Source: Coffea arabica
Taxonomy: Eukaryota; Streptophyta; Magnoliopsida; Gentianales; Rubiaceae
Length of the DNA: 64,000 nucleotides
NCBI RefSeq assembly: GCF_036785885.1
Contig: NC_092310.1
Span: 1,054,001-1,118,000, forward strand
Direction: 5' to 3'
Of the stretch, positions 10,519-21,632 are shown piece by piece. Position numbers and translations under genes: made by a program. Below the pieces are notes generated by a model. That model saw nothing but the letters and a program-made list of their open reading frames with translations, was not told the origin of the DNA and ran no database searches. Numbering within the stretch: the first letter of the stretch is position 1; every line of letters starts with the position of its first letter.

Positions 10519-11346
10519 TTATGGGTTGTAGTTGTTATCGCACCAAAATTGTGACTGAAGTTTTTTGATGGCGTCGTTTCCAACCTGGAATGCTTTGGTA
10601 AGAACATCAGGAGAAATTGGAGGATCTGATCCGACTACAGCATTAGCAATGGTGATGACTCCTGGATTCTGGCTGCCAAAACCAGCAAAAGCAACAGCGT
10701 CGGTCTTTCCTTGGTTGAATTGGAAATGAATGAGGCCTTGCGGGAACACAAACACGTCTCCTGGATTCAAAACCTTGGTGAAGAGCTTATTCTTCATGTT
10801 CATGCCCGGATTTGAAGTGACGAAGCCAACAAGAAGAGTGCCCTCCAAAACAAAGAGGACCTCGGTAGCACGAGGGTGGGTGTGGGGAGGGTTCAAACCA
10901 TAAGGCGCAAAATCGAGGCGTGCTAAGGAAACACCTAAAGTGTTGAGTCCTGGAATTTGGTTCACATTTACTTGTGTTACATTAGACCCGAGTGGATTTG
11001 CTGTGCTTCCTGGCTTGTTAAGCCCAGGAAAGAAGAAATCTTTGGGTTTCACAAGCTTTGGATCCTTGCATATCTTTCCATTGACAAATACTGCATTAGC
11101 CAAGTTCAATGAAGTTAGTCTGCATGTGACAAAATTAACTAGTGCATTCATTTTAAGCACAACATGCAACAGTATAATACTATCAAAGAAAGTCACGATG
11201 AAAGTTTTGGAAATAACAGAGTTACCGGTGGCATTGGCATCAGGAACTGCCACACAAAAATCCTGCAATGGACTCGGATCAGATGCACAGACAATTGTGA
11301 AAACAAGTGTCAAGATGACTGCGGCTATATGGAAGCGAAAAGCCAT
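10519..11346 (-). CDS. GLP: Germin-like protein, gene A (type 2, most divergent copy)
   Basis: The exons are 11226-11346 and 10519-11090. The 135-bp GT..AG intron has no stop, so an unspliced frame is also open. Spliced, the protein has 230 residues. It has a signal peptide (1 to about 21), a germin box QDFCVAV with Cys31 paired in the family with Cys48, an N-glycosylation site at Asn77 (NVT), and a cupin barrel. The metal ligands His110, His112 and Glu117 lie in HTHPRATE, and His162 in [14 protein letters not shown]. Germins and GLPs are secreted, cell-wall-associated, manganese-binding oligomers; some GLPs have superoxide dismutase activity, and oxalate oxidase activity is not predictable from this sequence. 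The overall sequence recalls GLP subfamily 2 (from memory). The start at 11346 has the shared ACCATGGC context. Cys224 replaces a Trp or Arg seen in the other eight copies. Confidence 0.93.
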   Translation of the reverse strand: MAFRFHIAAVILTLVFTIVCASDPSPLQDFCVAVPDANATGNSVISKTFIVTFFDSIILLHVVLKMNALVNFVTCRLTSLNLANAVFVNGKICKDPKLVKPKDFFFPGLNKPGSTANPLGSNVTQVNVNQIPGLNTLGVSLARLDFAPYGLNPPHTHPRATEVLFVLEGTLLVGFVTSNPGMNMKNKLFTKVLNPGDVFVFPQGLIHFQFNQGKTDAVAFAGFGSQNPGVITIANAVVGSDPPISPDVLTKAFQVGNDAIKKLQSQFWCDNNYNP

Positions 11347-11428
11347 GGTTATCAAAAAGGAATTATCCTACTATGATGAAACAATGTTTCTAATCAGATG
11401 GTGGAAGAATATGTGGGAAATATGCCTA

Positions 11429-11436
11429 ATTTATAG
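11429..11436 (-). promoter_or_regulatory. TATA box of gene A
   Basis: TATAAATT on the minus strand begins 83 bp upstream of the ATG. It sits in the position of the TATAAATA element of the other eight genes, but the spacing is 14 bp shorter and the last base differs. Confidence 0.6.
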
Positions 11437-11620
11437 CCATGTAAGGTTGAACTAGTCATTCTGTTTTCTTCTCTTGAAGGATAAAAAATGCTCCTTGAGT
11501 TCTTTGTAAATTATTTCTGCACAATTCAACTAATGAATGATTCTACAACAACTACTAGCGACTTCTCAATTATCTTTTCCTCATGCAAGTATGGAGAGAC
11601 TCATTTGGCCATCAAGTTAT

Positions 11621-13434
11621 TGTGAGGATCCAAACGCGAAATAAACAACTATTGAAATATTAAGTACACAACAATTTAATGAGGAACAAGTCACAAGCAT
11701 GAAAGATAGACGATACACAATATTTAACGTGGTTCGACTCCACCATTGAGCTTACATCCACGGAGAGAAACATGTTCTTTATTATGAGAGGAAAACCCTA
11801 TACAAGAATACAACTTGAATCCAAACCCAACCCTTGTATCATCTCTCATCTCCCAAGAACCCTCTCTCACATCCCATGCATAAGGCTACATGATGCCCCT
11901 TGTGTCTCATTGTGTTTCTCTTTGTGTGTTATGCCAACCCACCTATTTATAGATAATATTATTGCCAAAAAACCAAATAACAATTGGAAACCAATATTAT
12001 TTTTTAAACCCATATAGAGTAGGAAATAACATCTAGCTAAATAAGGCTTTACTTGACTACTATTTCAAGTAACTAAAATCAATTAGGAAACTAGCTAATT
12101 CCACACAAAATAAGAATTCTACCTAAAAGAAATTAAGCCAATTTTCTAACAAATCTCCACATTGACAAAAATTTCTTTTAGCAACCATTTGCCTTCAACT
12201 ACCAAATAATATGGTACCAAACTACACACCCGAATTAATACAGTCCTGACACCAAATTGATTCAATCGGCAAATGAACATGTGTAGTTATCCCGAATCCA
12301 ACCCCCAGTTGACTCGTGAGAAGGTGCCTCAATTCACCATCTTCCTTTACAGGATTTCTTCTCACCACCACTTGCAATTTGGGATCCCCTTCTGTGAGCT
12401 CTAACCCTAACTATTGAGGCAATCAAGTGGTAAAGTCACCATACTTCTTTCCATCATCAAGATTGTCTTGCCATGTGTGGTTTTCAAAACTGCACCTAAA
12501 ACGAAAAACTCGTATCTGTCAGAGTCTTCTGGAGCATGAAAATTATATTTTTTTTTGTTTTTTTGGGACACGTGCCACACCATCCAAAGAGTATAACTAA
12601 AATCTAAAATCCACCGAGATGAAGTATCAACCATTGGAGGTGTGAGAAAGTCTCCACCGATTCACGTCCAAAATCAAAATTGGACTTCACCTTTTCCTTG
12701 ACTCTTGAATCATCTGCCTAGATTCACCGTCAAGTATTTTTGTGCTTTTAGACTTCCCATCCTTCACCATTAATGCATTTTGCCAAACCATTGAAACAAG
12801 GATACTACTCATTAAATTGTTTAATTGGTAATAGCCACCAACCCACTTAATCTCAATAGTTAACTAGGATCCAACTACGAGCCTTGAGTAGCCCAGTCTC
12901 GCAACCAAACTCTGATACCACTTGTTAGGATCCAAGTGCGGAATAAACAACTATTGAAATATCAAGTACACAACAATTTAATGAGGAACAAGCCACAAGC
13001 ATGAAAGATAGACGACACACAATATTTAACGTGGTTCGGCTCCACCATTGAGCCTACATCCAGGGAGAGAAACCTGTTCTTTATTATGAGAGGAAAATCT
13101 TTTACAAGAATACAACTTGAATTCAAACCCAACCCTTGTATACCATCTCTCACACCCCATGTATAAGGCTACATGATGCCCCTTGTATCTCCTAGTGTTT
13201 CTCTTTGTGTGTTATGCCAACCCACCTATTTATAGATAACATTATTGCCAAAAAACTAAATAACAATTGGAAACCAATACTATTTCTTAAACTCATATAG
13301 AGTAGGAAATCGCATTTAGCTAAATAGAGTTTTACTTGACTACTACTTCAAGTAACTAAAATCAATTAGGAAACTAGTTACTTCCACACAAAATAAGAAT
13401 TCTACCTAAAAGAAATTAAGCCAATTTCCTAATA
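11621..13434 (-). mobile_element. Small non-autonomous LTR retrotransposon (TRIM/LARD-like), no coding capacity
   Basis: This is a fossil element. Direct repeats of about 530 and 510 bp (11621-12151 and 12923-13434) begin TGTTAGGATCC (TGTGAGG in one copy) and end near TAACA. The 5-bp target duplication gttat flanks it (11616-11620 and 13435-13439). A primer-binding site, TGGTATCAGAG (initiator tRNA-Met type), lies at 12909-12920 on the minus strand beside the right LTR, which sets the orientation. A purine-rich tract (tgtggagatt) abuts the other LTR. The internal 0.77 kb holds no gag or pol, so it would have moved with proteins from a relative. The LTRs differ at many positions, so it is not recent. 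Confidence 0.85.
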
Positions 13435-13829
13435 GTTATATTATATCAAGGCCATAAGATCATGTGAGACCATCCAAGTTTACCATATGTTGGGTGACGC
13501 CAGGAGTTTTGGTGCAGCTTGAAGAGATGGTGCCATTTGATATTTCTTTCTTCCAATGCTATTTGATATTTTAACTCCTAACCTTAGTGCAATGATGCAT
13601 TAGTTACAACTAATCCGTTTAAAATTCACAGACTCGATCTAGGTTTCAGAGAGTAGCAGGAAAAAGTCAAATATATGAGAATCATCTGGGGATGTTGTAT
13701 AGGATCTAATTCCATCTCTTTGTTATACAGTGCATTTGGCTTAAAAAATTCAAGTTTGAACATTTTGGCAAAAACCATGATAGGTAGTCATTTGTGTATA
13801 TTTTAACTAGCTGGACTACTTCCTGCTTC

Positions 13830-14496
13830 CATCCCCCAATACGAATAGTGCAGAAAGCTCATGAGGAATGGTTGGAATATGGTGAAGCTAATCTCACTGC
13901 TTTAAAGAGGAGTACAGAAGAAACAGGAGACCAGCCGCAACCCCCCCAGCAACAAGAACAAACAGCAGGCATTCTGAGATTAAGATTTGCTATCGAAAAG
14001 AGCAAAGACAGCCCCCAAATGGGGATTGGAGCAACTGTCTCTTTGGATAACCAACAACTGATGAGAGGATGGGCTCTACGGGAAAGATGTTCTGGCCATA
14101 AGCTAATTGATGAACTTACTGCAATTAAGCTACTGATTTGTAAAGCTGCTGTGCAGAGTTTGGAGCGGTTAGAAGTTTAGGTCCAGGATAAGCAGACACT
14201 CCATCTTATCCAGCAGCCAAAATCTTCGGATATGCGAGTGGTCACACTGCTGGAGGATATACATAACCTTAAGTACCTGTTTCGTATGTGTTCCTTTTGC
14301 CTAGTTAACAGGGATATTAACCATATTACTCATAGGATTAGCGCTCATGCGCTAGATTTTTTTGTTGACCAGGAATTCTGGATTCATCAGTGATAGTTAG
14401 CACTGACTGTGTAGTTCCCTCAAGTCTTTACTTAAAATTGTAAAGGTTTTGTTCATCTATAAAATCACTTATCGTTTCGAAAAAAAAAAAAAAGAA
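13830..14496 (+). mobile_element. 5'-truncated LINE (non-LTR retrotransposon) with RNase H-like tail
   Basis: A 16-bp target duplication, gactacttcctgcttc, flanks it (13814-13829 and 14497-14512). The 3' end is an A-run, so only the last 0.65 kb of the LINE was inserted. The frame running to 14180 contains RIVQKAHEEW, GIGATVSLDNQQL and DELTAIKLLICKAA, which correspond to the linker and RNase H type-1 (RVT_3) domain at the C-terminus of plant LINE polyproteins. Only a partial set of catalytic acids is visible. The matching empty site is at about 26594, where an uninterrupted ggactacattctgcttc occurs upstream of gene B. Confidence 0.85.
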
Positions 14497-15178
14497 GACT
14501 ACTTCCTGCTTCACGGTGATAATTGGTGATATTGACCTTTTCCTTTCCTGTTTCTTGCCTGCGTAGCGCATAGCACGTTTGTGGACTTTTTCTTTCTTTC
14601 TTTCTAGTTTTTAGGTTTTTCGAAATCAAACTAGGACTTGCATATATAGATTGGCAGTTATAACTTCTAAATCATATTGGAGTTGTTGAAATTTAAATTT
14701 TTTCTAGAAAGAGATTAGTTTAATTTTGCCATGTTTTATTTAAGCTATTTAATGTTGACGAAAATATGGACGTAATCCTTGATGAATTATCCTTTATTTT
14801 GCATGGAACCAATTTGAATTTACTAATTCATTTCAAAACCAAAATTTAACCAACGCAATGATGCATGGAGTGCATATTTACCCAATCAAAATTCATAGTA
14901 GTGTTTGATATATTTGTTTACATTATTGAATCAAATAATTAAAGTTAAAATTATAAGTTATCTTGCTAATTTGTTATGATTTATTCATCTTGAACAGGCA
15001 TTGTTTTAAAAAACATTTCTTGTAAAAATGTGCTAAAGAATTTATTTTAATGACTATTAGAGAATTCTCATACGTATCAAATATCCATCATAATATTTTC
15101 TAAACTTAGTTAATTTACATGATTAGGTAAATAATTCAAATGAAGAGCCAAAAGTTGTTAGAAGAGAAATAAAAATAA

Positions 15179-16505
15179 GGGATAATTTCAGAAACCTCCC
15201 TTGAGGTTTCTAATAATTTCACTTAGCTCCCCCAAATTTTAGAAAATTACAAAAATCTCCCTCGGTTCAATAAAATGACTACAATACCCTCTACTTAATA
15301 GATAATTTACCACATATGTGGGATATAAAAACCAAGCCAAAAGTAAAAGAAAATATAAAAACCTGTAACAACTCGGCATCATCCTCAACCCTACTTTAAT
15401 TAACAACAGTTTCTTTTCTCTTTCCCTCCCTTTTGTTTTATCTCTTATGATTCTCTCTTTCCTACCTATAACCCCACAGTCTCTTCTACCCATCAACTAT
15501 ACCACCATGCAAACCTATCCGAAGTGTTTATTTTTTGTCTATTTTTTTTGTGGTACTTAACTATCAGTCCCCTTGTTTATTTCTTTTCGTATATAATTTG
15601 CATATATTAAAGAATCAAAATTTCCAAAATTACAAATTGAGGGAGCAAATGAAAATTTCATGGTCAAATTAGATGGAAATGATGAAGATGGTTGTGATAG
15701 AGAGGAAAAAAAATGAAATTAATGGGCTATGGTTAGAAGAGAAAAAGGGATGACTCTAGGTTATGTTATTATATCTATTACATACTCGAATCTAATATCT
15801 TCATTTAGTTTCATTTTTGTTTGATTTACAAGTATTGGTGGTGGTTTGTCATAAAGATTCGTTTCTCTGTTCATAACGCCATTGGAATATGGGGTTGCTC
15901 TTGGCATAGACATCAATAATAGTTGGCCAAGTCTTCTGTTCAAGGCAGGTGATATGTGATAGGTGTTGGGTTCACAATTTGAGATGTGAGATTAGCCAAT
16001 TGACAAAATATAGTGTTAATTTCGTGCGGGAAGCTTTTGAGGGCGTTTTAGTTGGTGGTGGTGGTTATGGTCTATTTGTAAAGTGATTCGGGTAGAGTTT
16101 GGAATTTTAATGATGCCAAAATTAATAGAATTTGGAGATTAAGTTGGAGTGCAATTTTGGTAAAATTGGGATTTTAGTGATACCAAAATTGATAGAATTT
16201 GGGAATTAAATTGGAGTTTGCTTGAACGGTTGATGAAGTTTTGGGTTTACAATTATCGTGGAAGCATAGCAAATTTGGATAAAAAGGTTTGTTACTTTTT
16301 TTTTTGGTTAAATTGATCAATAAACCTTTTTTTCACTTTCTTTTGACGTTATGATATTGCATAAGGGTATTTTAGGATGCTTAAGTATAATTCTAGCCTA
16401 ATGGGTCTATAATGTTACTTAAATGGTAAATGCAAGGGAGGTCAGCGTAATTTTCTAAAATTGGAAGGAGCTGAGTGAAATTGTCAGAAACCTCCCAATT
16501 ATCCC
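15179..16505. mobile_element. MULE-type element, 1.3 kb, family GGGATAATTTCAGAAACC
   Basis: Terminal inverted repeats of about 80 bp begin gggataatttcagaaacctc and end with the near complement. The 9-bp target duplication taaaaataa is perfect (15170-15178 and 16506-16514). The empty target survives in the paralogous copy at 22281-22289. A 60-85-codon minus-strand frame is not convincing, and no transposase is recognisable. A related element lies at 28244-28988. Confidence 0.85.
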
Positions 16506-17124
16506 TAAAAATAAAAAGAACTTTATGTAATAGACTTGTTGAGAGAGATAAAAATTTTCAGGATTACTTAATCCTTTATTTATCATCTATGACACTTGTT
16601 TTTCAATTAGTTATGTCATTTGTTTGTTTGTAAATTGGCTATACCACATAGGAGAGAAAAGTCAGTGATTGCAAATATTGCTATCAGAGATATTTATACT
16701 TTACTGGCTCTTCTTCAATTTTATTTTGAGAAAAAATTTTAATTTTGCTCATTCAAGCTTAAAATGAATTACTAGAGCCATTTGAATCCACATAGGAGAA
16801 AAATAAATTTAACTAGTTTACAGCACCAAGAAACAAATTCTCATTTGCATGACCAATAAACAAACAGAGCTTAAAGGCAGTTCCATTGCACTGTTTACTG
16901 TTTAGGATGTTGGTCAAACATGAACAGTCTAAAGACTCTAAACAATCGTTACATTTGCAACTTTTTCAAATGACACAACAATTGTACAAGCTATTGAACC
17001 ATGCAATACATATACAAATAGGATCCGTCTAAATTTAATCATGATTCAATTCGGGTTAAAGAAACTAAAGACAACTCGTCATCTTAAAGACATTTTTATG
17101 TTTGCCAAGGAAGATGGTACTTTT

Positions 17125-17861
17125 TAAGGATGGCAATGGGGCGGGTGGCCGCGGGGGACTAATGGGGCGGGGGCGGGGGTGGGGGTGGGGGAACAGTCCT
17201 CCGGCTTGCCACCCGCTTAAAAAAAAATAAATATATGTATATAAGTATATATTATTATTTAATTTAATTAGTTATAAATTTATGATAATGATACTATTAG
17301 TTATATGTCTTATATAATGTATATTCGTATATGTAATATAATTGATATTATCAATTATACTAATAGTTATATATATCAATTAATAAAAATTATTAATTAG
17401 TTATATTAAATTTACTAATACATTTATACTAAATCCCTAATTATACTTAATACAATAACATTTTTTTCTCAATAAAAAAAGCACAAGCACAATAATAAAT
17501 TAGTGATTGTATTTGTACCAAAAGTGAAAACTTAACTACTTTAGTTATATTTATTTCATCATGTTGGATTATATTCAAATAACTTTAGTTAGATTGTTTT
17601 TATAAGTTTCAATAGTAAAATTACAATGAATAATAATTTGGTGATGTGTTGATATTTTAGTACTTGATTTTTGGTAAAATTTAACTATAATAAAATTATA
17701 TAACAAATTTTTATTAGTTCCGCGGGGGCACCCATAGGGGAAGCGGGGTGGGGCGAGGGGAGCGGGCGGCGAGAGATGGGGGGAAGGGGGCAATTTGTAG
17801 GCAGCCGGGCCGGGGGTAGGGGAGAGGTCCCCGTCCCAACCTCACCCTGTTGCCATCCTTA
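17125..17861. mobile_element. hAT-like MITE with G-rich subterminal sequence
   Basis: The ends are taaggatggcaat and ttgccatcctta. The flanks gtactttt (17117-17124) and gtattttg (17862-17869) form an imperfect 8-bp target duplication. The empty site gtactttt at 22885-22892 in the other copy of this segment continues directly into ctcttgcaatg. One end is a run of GGGGCGGG-type repeats and the other carries their complement; the centre is AT-rich. There is no transposase. Confidence 0.88.
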
Positions 17862-17930
17862 GTATTTTGCTCTTGCAATGAACCAACAAAGACTTGGTAG
17901 GCATCTTTTAACACATCCAAGTTTGAGGCT

Positions 17931-18480
17931 ATGTTTTCATATTCGGACTGGATATCGACTCGATCGAGTTCAGGGTCAAGGGTCGATGGGTTTAATCGGA
18001 GTTGAATCGGATGATGTCATAAATAAAAATTATTTAAAAATTAAAATATTGTATGTCAAATACCTAAGAGCGTGTTAATATTAATAAAGGTATATTCATA
18101 TATATATATATATATGTATATATATTTGAAAATATATTTAATAAGAAAATACAAAAAAATAGAACAATTAAGTAGCAATTTATATTATTCAATGAACATT
18201 AATATGTTTAGAATTAAAATTATGGACTTGATTGAAAAATGACACCCAACTTTAGGACAACATTTATAAAGACGAAATATTTGAGGTATATTAATAATTT
18301 TAACAACCTAGGGGTCAAAACATAGTTTTGAAAATGCTTTGACCTTTTCAAAAAAAAAAAAAGGAAAGCTTTGACACAATTTGTTCTTCCGGTTTCTATC
18401 CATCCGGTATTTTAGGATAACTAGGACCGGACGCCTGGCCGGTTTCTGGTTTGACCGATCCAGTCCGAGTTTAAAAACAT
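17931..18480. mobile_element. CpG-rich TIR element (CCGGT/CCAGTCCGA family), copy 1
   Basis: The inverted ends read atgttttcatattcggactg on the left and the near complement of that on the right (atccagtccgagttt...aaaacat). It is also present at 22954-23526, so it inserted before the segment was duplicated. Target duplication is weak and the superfamily unresolved. The two copies differ far more than the surrounding duplicated DNA, mostly at CG sites. Confidence 0.55.
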
Positions 18481-18502
18481 GAGCATAATTACGAGAAAAT
18501 TC

Positions 18503-18832
18503 TTAAGCTCTTTCTGCCTCAAACAATTCACCTTCATGAAGGTTGTTAAGATCTTTCTGCCTTTGATGCTGGTTGGCTGCCATTCCCTTGGTCTTTTCAA
18601 TACAAACTAGCATAGTTCCACAGCAGTAGTTGTATTTGTAGACTGAGCAGCAAGGTCGAGTACCTTCCACTGCTTTAGGATAGAGAAAAATAAATAAATA
18701 AAACAACGCCAAAAGTTTCTCTAGCTTATAATTCCTGTCACCTAAATGAACAAATGATCGAACAACAATGTCATGCAAATATCTGAAATTTCTTGTTGGC
18801 TTCATTAAATGCAAGATATGATAGGCTTTCAT
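18503..18832 (-). other. Unrecognised 109-codon open frame, copy 1
   Basis: The frame starts MKAYHILHLMKPTRN and ends HEGELFEAERA. It is kept open in the duplicate at 23549-23878 with five base differences, of which about three change the residue. That ratio gives no sign of protein-level selection. It lies in the DNA downstream of where a type-1 GLP gene should be. I do not recognise the sequence, and it may be a decayed exon pair of a host gene rather than a gene. Confidence 0.25.
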
Positions 18833-18880
18833 GGTGTTAACAATCTGACAAATAGATATTTTGGATTCTGCAAGGTTGTT

Positions 18881-21143
18881 TATGTATCAATATTGCGATT
18901 GCGATATATTTATTAAGCTTAGTTACTTTATATAATTAGAATAATAGTCCAAATGAAAGGGAAAAATGACACGTTGGGCCCCCAATGTTTGGAAATTGGA
19001 CAGTTTCTGTTCCTCAAATTTCATCGTGAATACATTTAGCCCCTACAATATCAATTCGATTTATGACAGCAAATCAACCAATTTGTAGGGGTGGGCAAAA
19101 TTAACCGTATTTATCATTTAATTTAAAAAATGATTTATACTAATTTAATTTTACATTTTACACATTCATTTAAGATTTAATAAATTTTTTTCTAAAAAAA
19201 TGTTTTCCACCAAGAAACAAGCATGTAAAGAAAATATAAGATAAAGGAAAAAAATTAAAAGAATTCGAAATCAATAAAAATTTGAAATAAGCAGCACAAT
19301 TTTTAATATATATGTTCCACATTAATTAAACTTTTTTCTATAAAATATAAGATCATGACCTCTACAAATGAATCTTGTAAATAAAGTATAGTCTCTCATA
19401 TTTGTAATGCAATTTGTTCAATAAAATTACTTATTTAGTTCTTCTTATTTTATAGTGTGTGTATAAAAATAAAAATAAAATAAAAAATATATATATGCGG
19501 GGCGGATCGGGTACCCGCGGGTTTTTAATTATGTGACCCTAAACCGCGCCGCATCTTAGCGGGTACCCAACCCTCTTTTGACTCGACCCTATCTAGGGTA
19601 CCCGCTAATATGCGGGGCGGGTAAGGGTCAAAGAATGGCTGACCCGCAAGGTGCGGGTCGGGTCAGCCAAATGGTGAATGGGGCGGGTACCCGACCCGCG
19701 CCCATCCCTACCAATTTGGATGGAAAATATTTTTACAAATAGCTCATTTAGTCCTTTCACTTTTTATGCAAAGTGGTTTTAGTCCATGATGTTTTAATCA
19801 CATTTAGTCATTTTACTTTTTCTCTTACACAAAACATAGTTCTTATTTCACTTCCTTCCATCACGAATTACACCGGTATTAAAAGGGTGTGACCAAAAAT
19901 TTCAATTGTCTCTTTAAGCAAAAAAAAAAATCTTTACTTTCTTCTCATATTTAAATTAAATTTATTAAGCAAGAAAATGTGGGATGGAAGAAGGGGAAAT
20001 TTTAACTCAATACTTCTAATTCTTGAGGTTTTGATATTAACCACTAGACAATGCCTTCAGCAAACTTTCTTCTTATTTGTTTTTGTTTTCATTTTCATAT
20101 AATTTCTTCCTTTTTTTATATTACTTTTTTCAACTATTTTCACCATTTTCCTTTTCATATAATTTATTCTTTTTCTTTAATCCCCTATCTCTTTTTTTTT
20201 TTCCATTTAATAATTTACATTTTTTTAAACACCAAAACTTCCTTAACCAGAAAACTTTTTGCACCATCAAATTAGGTGGCTTTAACGGGTATGACAAGAG
20301 ATCCAACTATTCTTTCTTTTCTAAATGTCTTTAATTTTTTTCATTTCTTTTTACATAATTTCTTCCTTTTTTTTCTTTACTTTTTTCAACTTTTTTCACC
20401 ATTTTCTTTTCGGTTTATCTTTCTTATAGGCCTTCAGAAAGGCAAAGTCTGTAACCTGTTAGAACGGCTTGGTTTGCTCATAAAGGTGGAATTCATGGTA
20501 AACCACGATGAGTCGATGAGATATATACATGAGTAGGATAGCAAACGAATGGGCGACTTCCAAGTGCTTGTATATTTTCACAAATATTAGGTAAATGCTA
20601 CATCCCATGTAGGTAGTTCCAATTGTTGACATATTTTGTGTTGGAGTGAGTTGTTGAGATGCAATATTCATTTAAATCTTTTGTCTAGATCCATTTTACC
20701 TTATCGCATTGTAAGTTTATAACTAGGTATTGTATCGTTGAGCTAAAACATACAGAAAATATTTCACTATTTCTGTGCTCTTTACAATTTGTTCATAACT
20801 TGATGCATTGTCTTTGGGACATGAGACGGCTGTAAATAATTTTTTGGTACGTTTTAATGAAATCAAAAACAGTTTTATACATGATTATATTTAGCTATAT
20901 ATTTTGGGTGTTACATGAATTTCCAATTAGACCTCTTCTGAGGATGCAATTTGCATACACTGCATTTTAGACACGAACTCTGTAGAAAAGTTGACACGAA
21001 TTTTGAAACGCTTTTCTCTTGTTTTTCGAAGGGGTAAGATTTTGCAACACTTCGAATATTTGTTACAAGCGCTTGAAAGGTTTCATTGAGCAATTAAAAA
21101 ATTTAAAGTATGGTACAGAGAGTTCATCCAGTCCATGGAGATG
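18881..21143. repeat. GLP intergenic spacer copy, joined abruptly to the duplicated flank
   Basis: This is homologous to 26945-29140 upstream of gene C, and more distantly to the spacers upstream of C, E, G and I. It contains long T-rich tracts and a hAT-like MITE (19086-19710). It ends with the typical GLP 3' flank (cacttcgaatatttgttaca... to ggagatgc at about 21050-21143). No gene is present. Confidence 0.7.
19086..19710. mobile_element. hAT-like MITE with GGGTACCCG-rich end
   Basis: The ends are taggggtgggc and gcccatcccta. A perfect 8-bp target duplication, ccaatttg, lies at 19078-19085 and 19711-19718. The uninterrupted target ccaatttg is at 27158-27165 in the paralogous spacer. The right third is packed with GCGGGT and ACCCGC motifs. 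No transposase frame is present. Confidence 0.9.
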
Positions 21144-21632
21144 CTATTAAACTTATTTATGTACATATGAATGAACTACGCAGTGGAAATTTAAATATAC
21201 TTATCTCTAACCATTGTTGTCAAGTACAAGTTGATTTCTTCTTGTGTCTTTGACTTCTTCTTATCTATTCTAACAAAATAAAATATGTAGAAGAAGGAAA
21301 ATTAGAAGGAGAATTTAGAGTAATGATCTTCTAACCTATACCTAATCCAAAAGTGTACAATTGATGGAATATCAAAGACCATTTATAAGTTAGGTTAGAG
21401 ACCCTTACTAGCAAACACAAAAATCTCTAGGGTTTCCTTCCATCATGGAAATCCTGCAAAAATTCATAACTGAAAATAATTTTTTCTAACTAATTGATTG
21501 AATAAGATATCAATTAATAAAGATATCAATCAATAATTAACAAATAGGAGATATTAATTAATTATTGATAAAATATCAATCAATTAATGAGGATATCAAT
21601 CACCAATCATTATCTAATGGGAGATAATTAGT
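21144..21632. other. Site of a lost GLP gene
   Basis: To the left, up to 21143, is the sequence that in other units lies about 0.3 kb beyond the stop codon of a GLP gene. To the right, from 21633, is the sequence that in other units lies upstream of a GLP promoter. The 490 bp between hold no cupin sequence, only AT-rich DNA with repeated atatcaat motifs (21490-21610) and a segment near 21300-21450 that could be a retrotransposon LTR remnant. Confidence 0.6.

Larger units (their letters stand above)
14515..18880. repeat. Segmental duplication, copy 1 (upstream flank of gene A)
   Basis: This is collinear with 21633-23927. After removing the MULE at 15179-16505 and the hAT-like MITE at 17125-17861 with their target duplications, it is about 2.29 kb, the same length as copy 2. 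Ordinary stretches differ by a few per cent. It ends abruptly at 18880, where sequence homologous to 26945 onward takes over. Confidence 0.85.

Noticed and set aside
11091-11355. Reading gene A as one unspliced 278-residue protein from an upstream TTG
   Set aside because: All nine genes share a GT..AG intron and an ATG in ACCATGGC context. Splicing restores the family sequence DANA(G/T)VFVNGK.
20051-20536. Phe- and Ser-rich open frames in this and other spacers
   Set aside because: They are readings of long T-rich tracts, with no conserved length between spacer copies.
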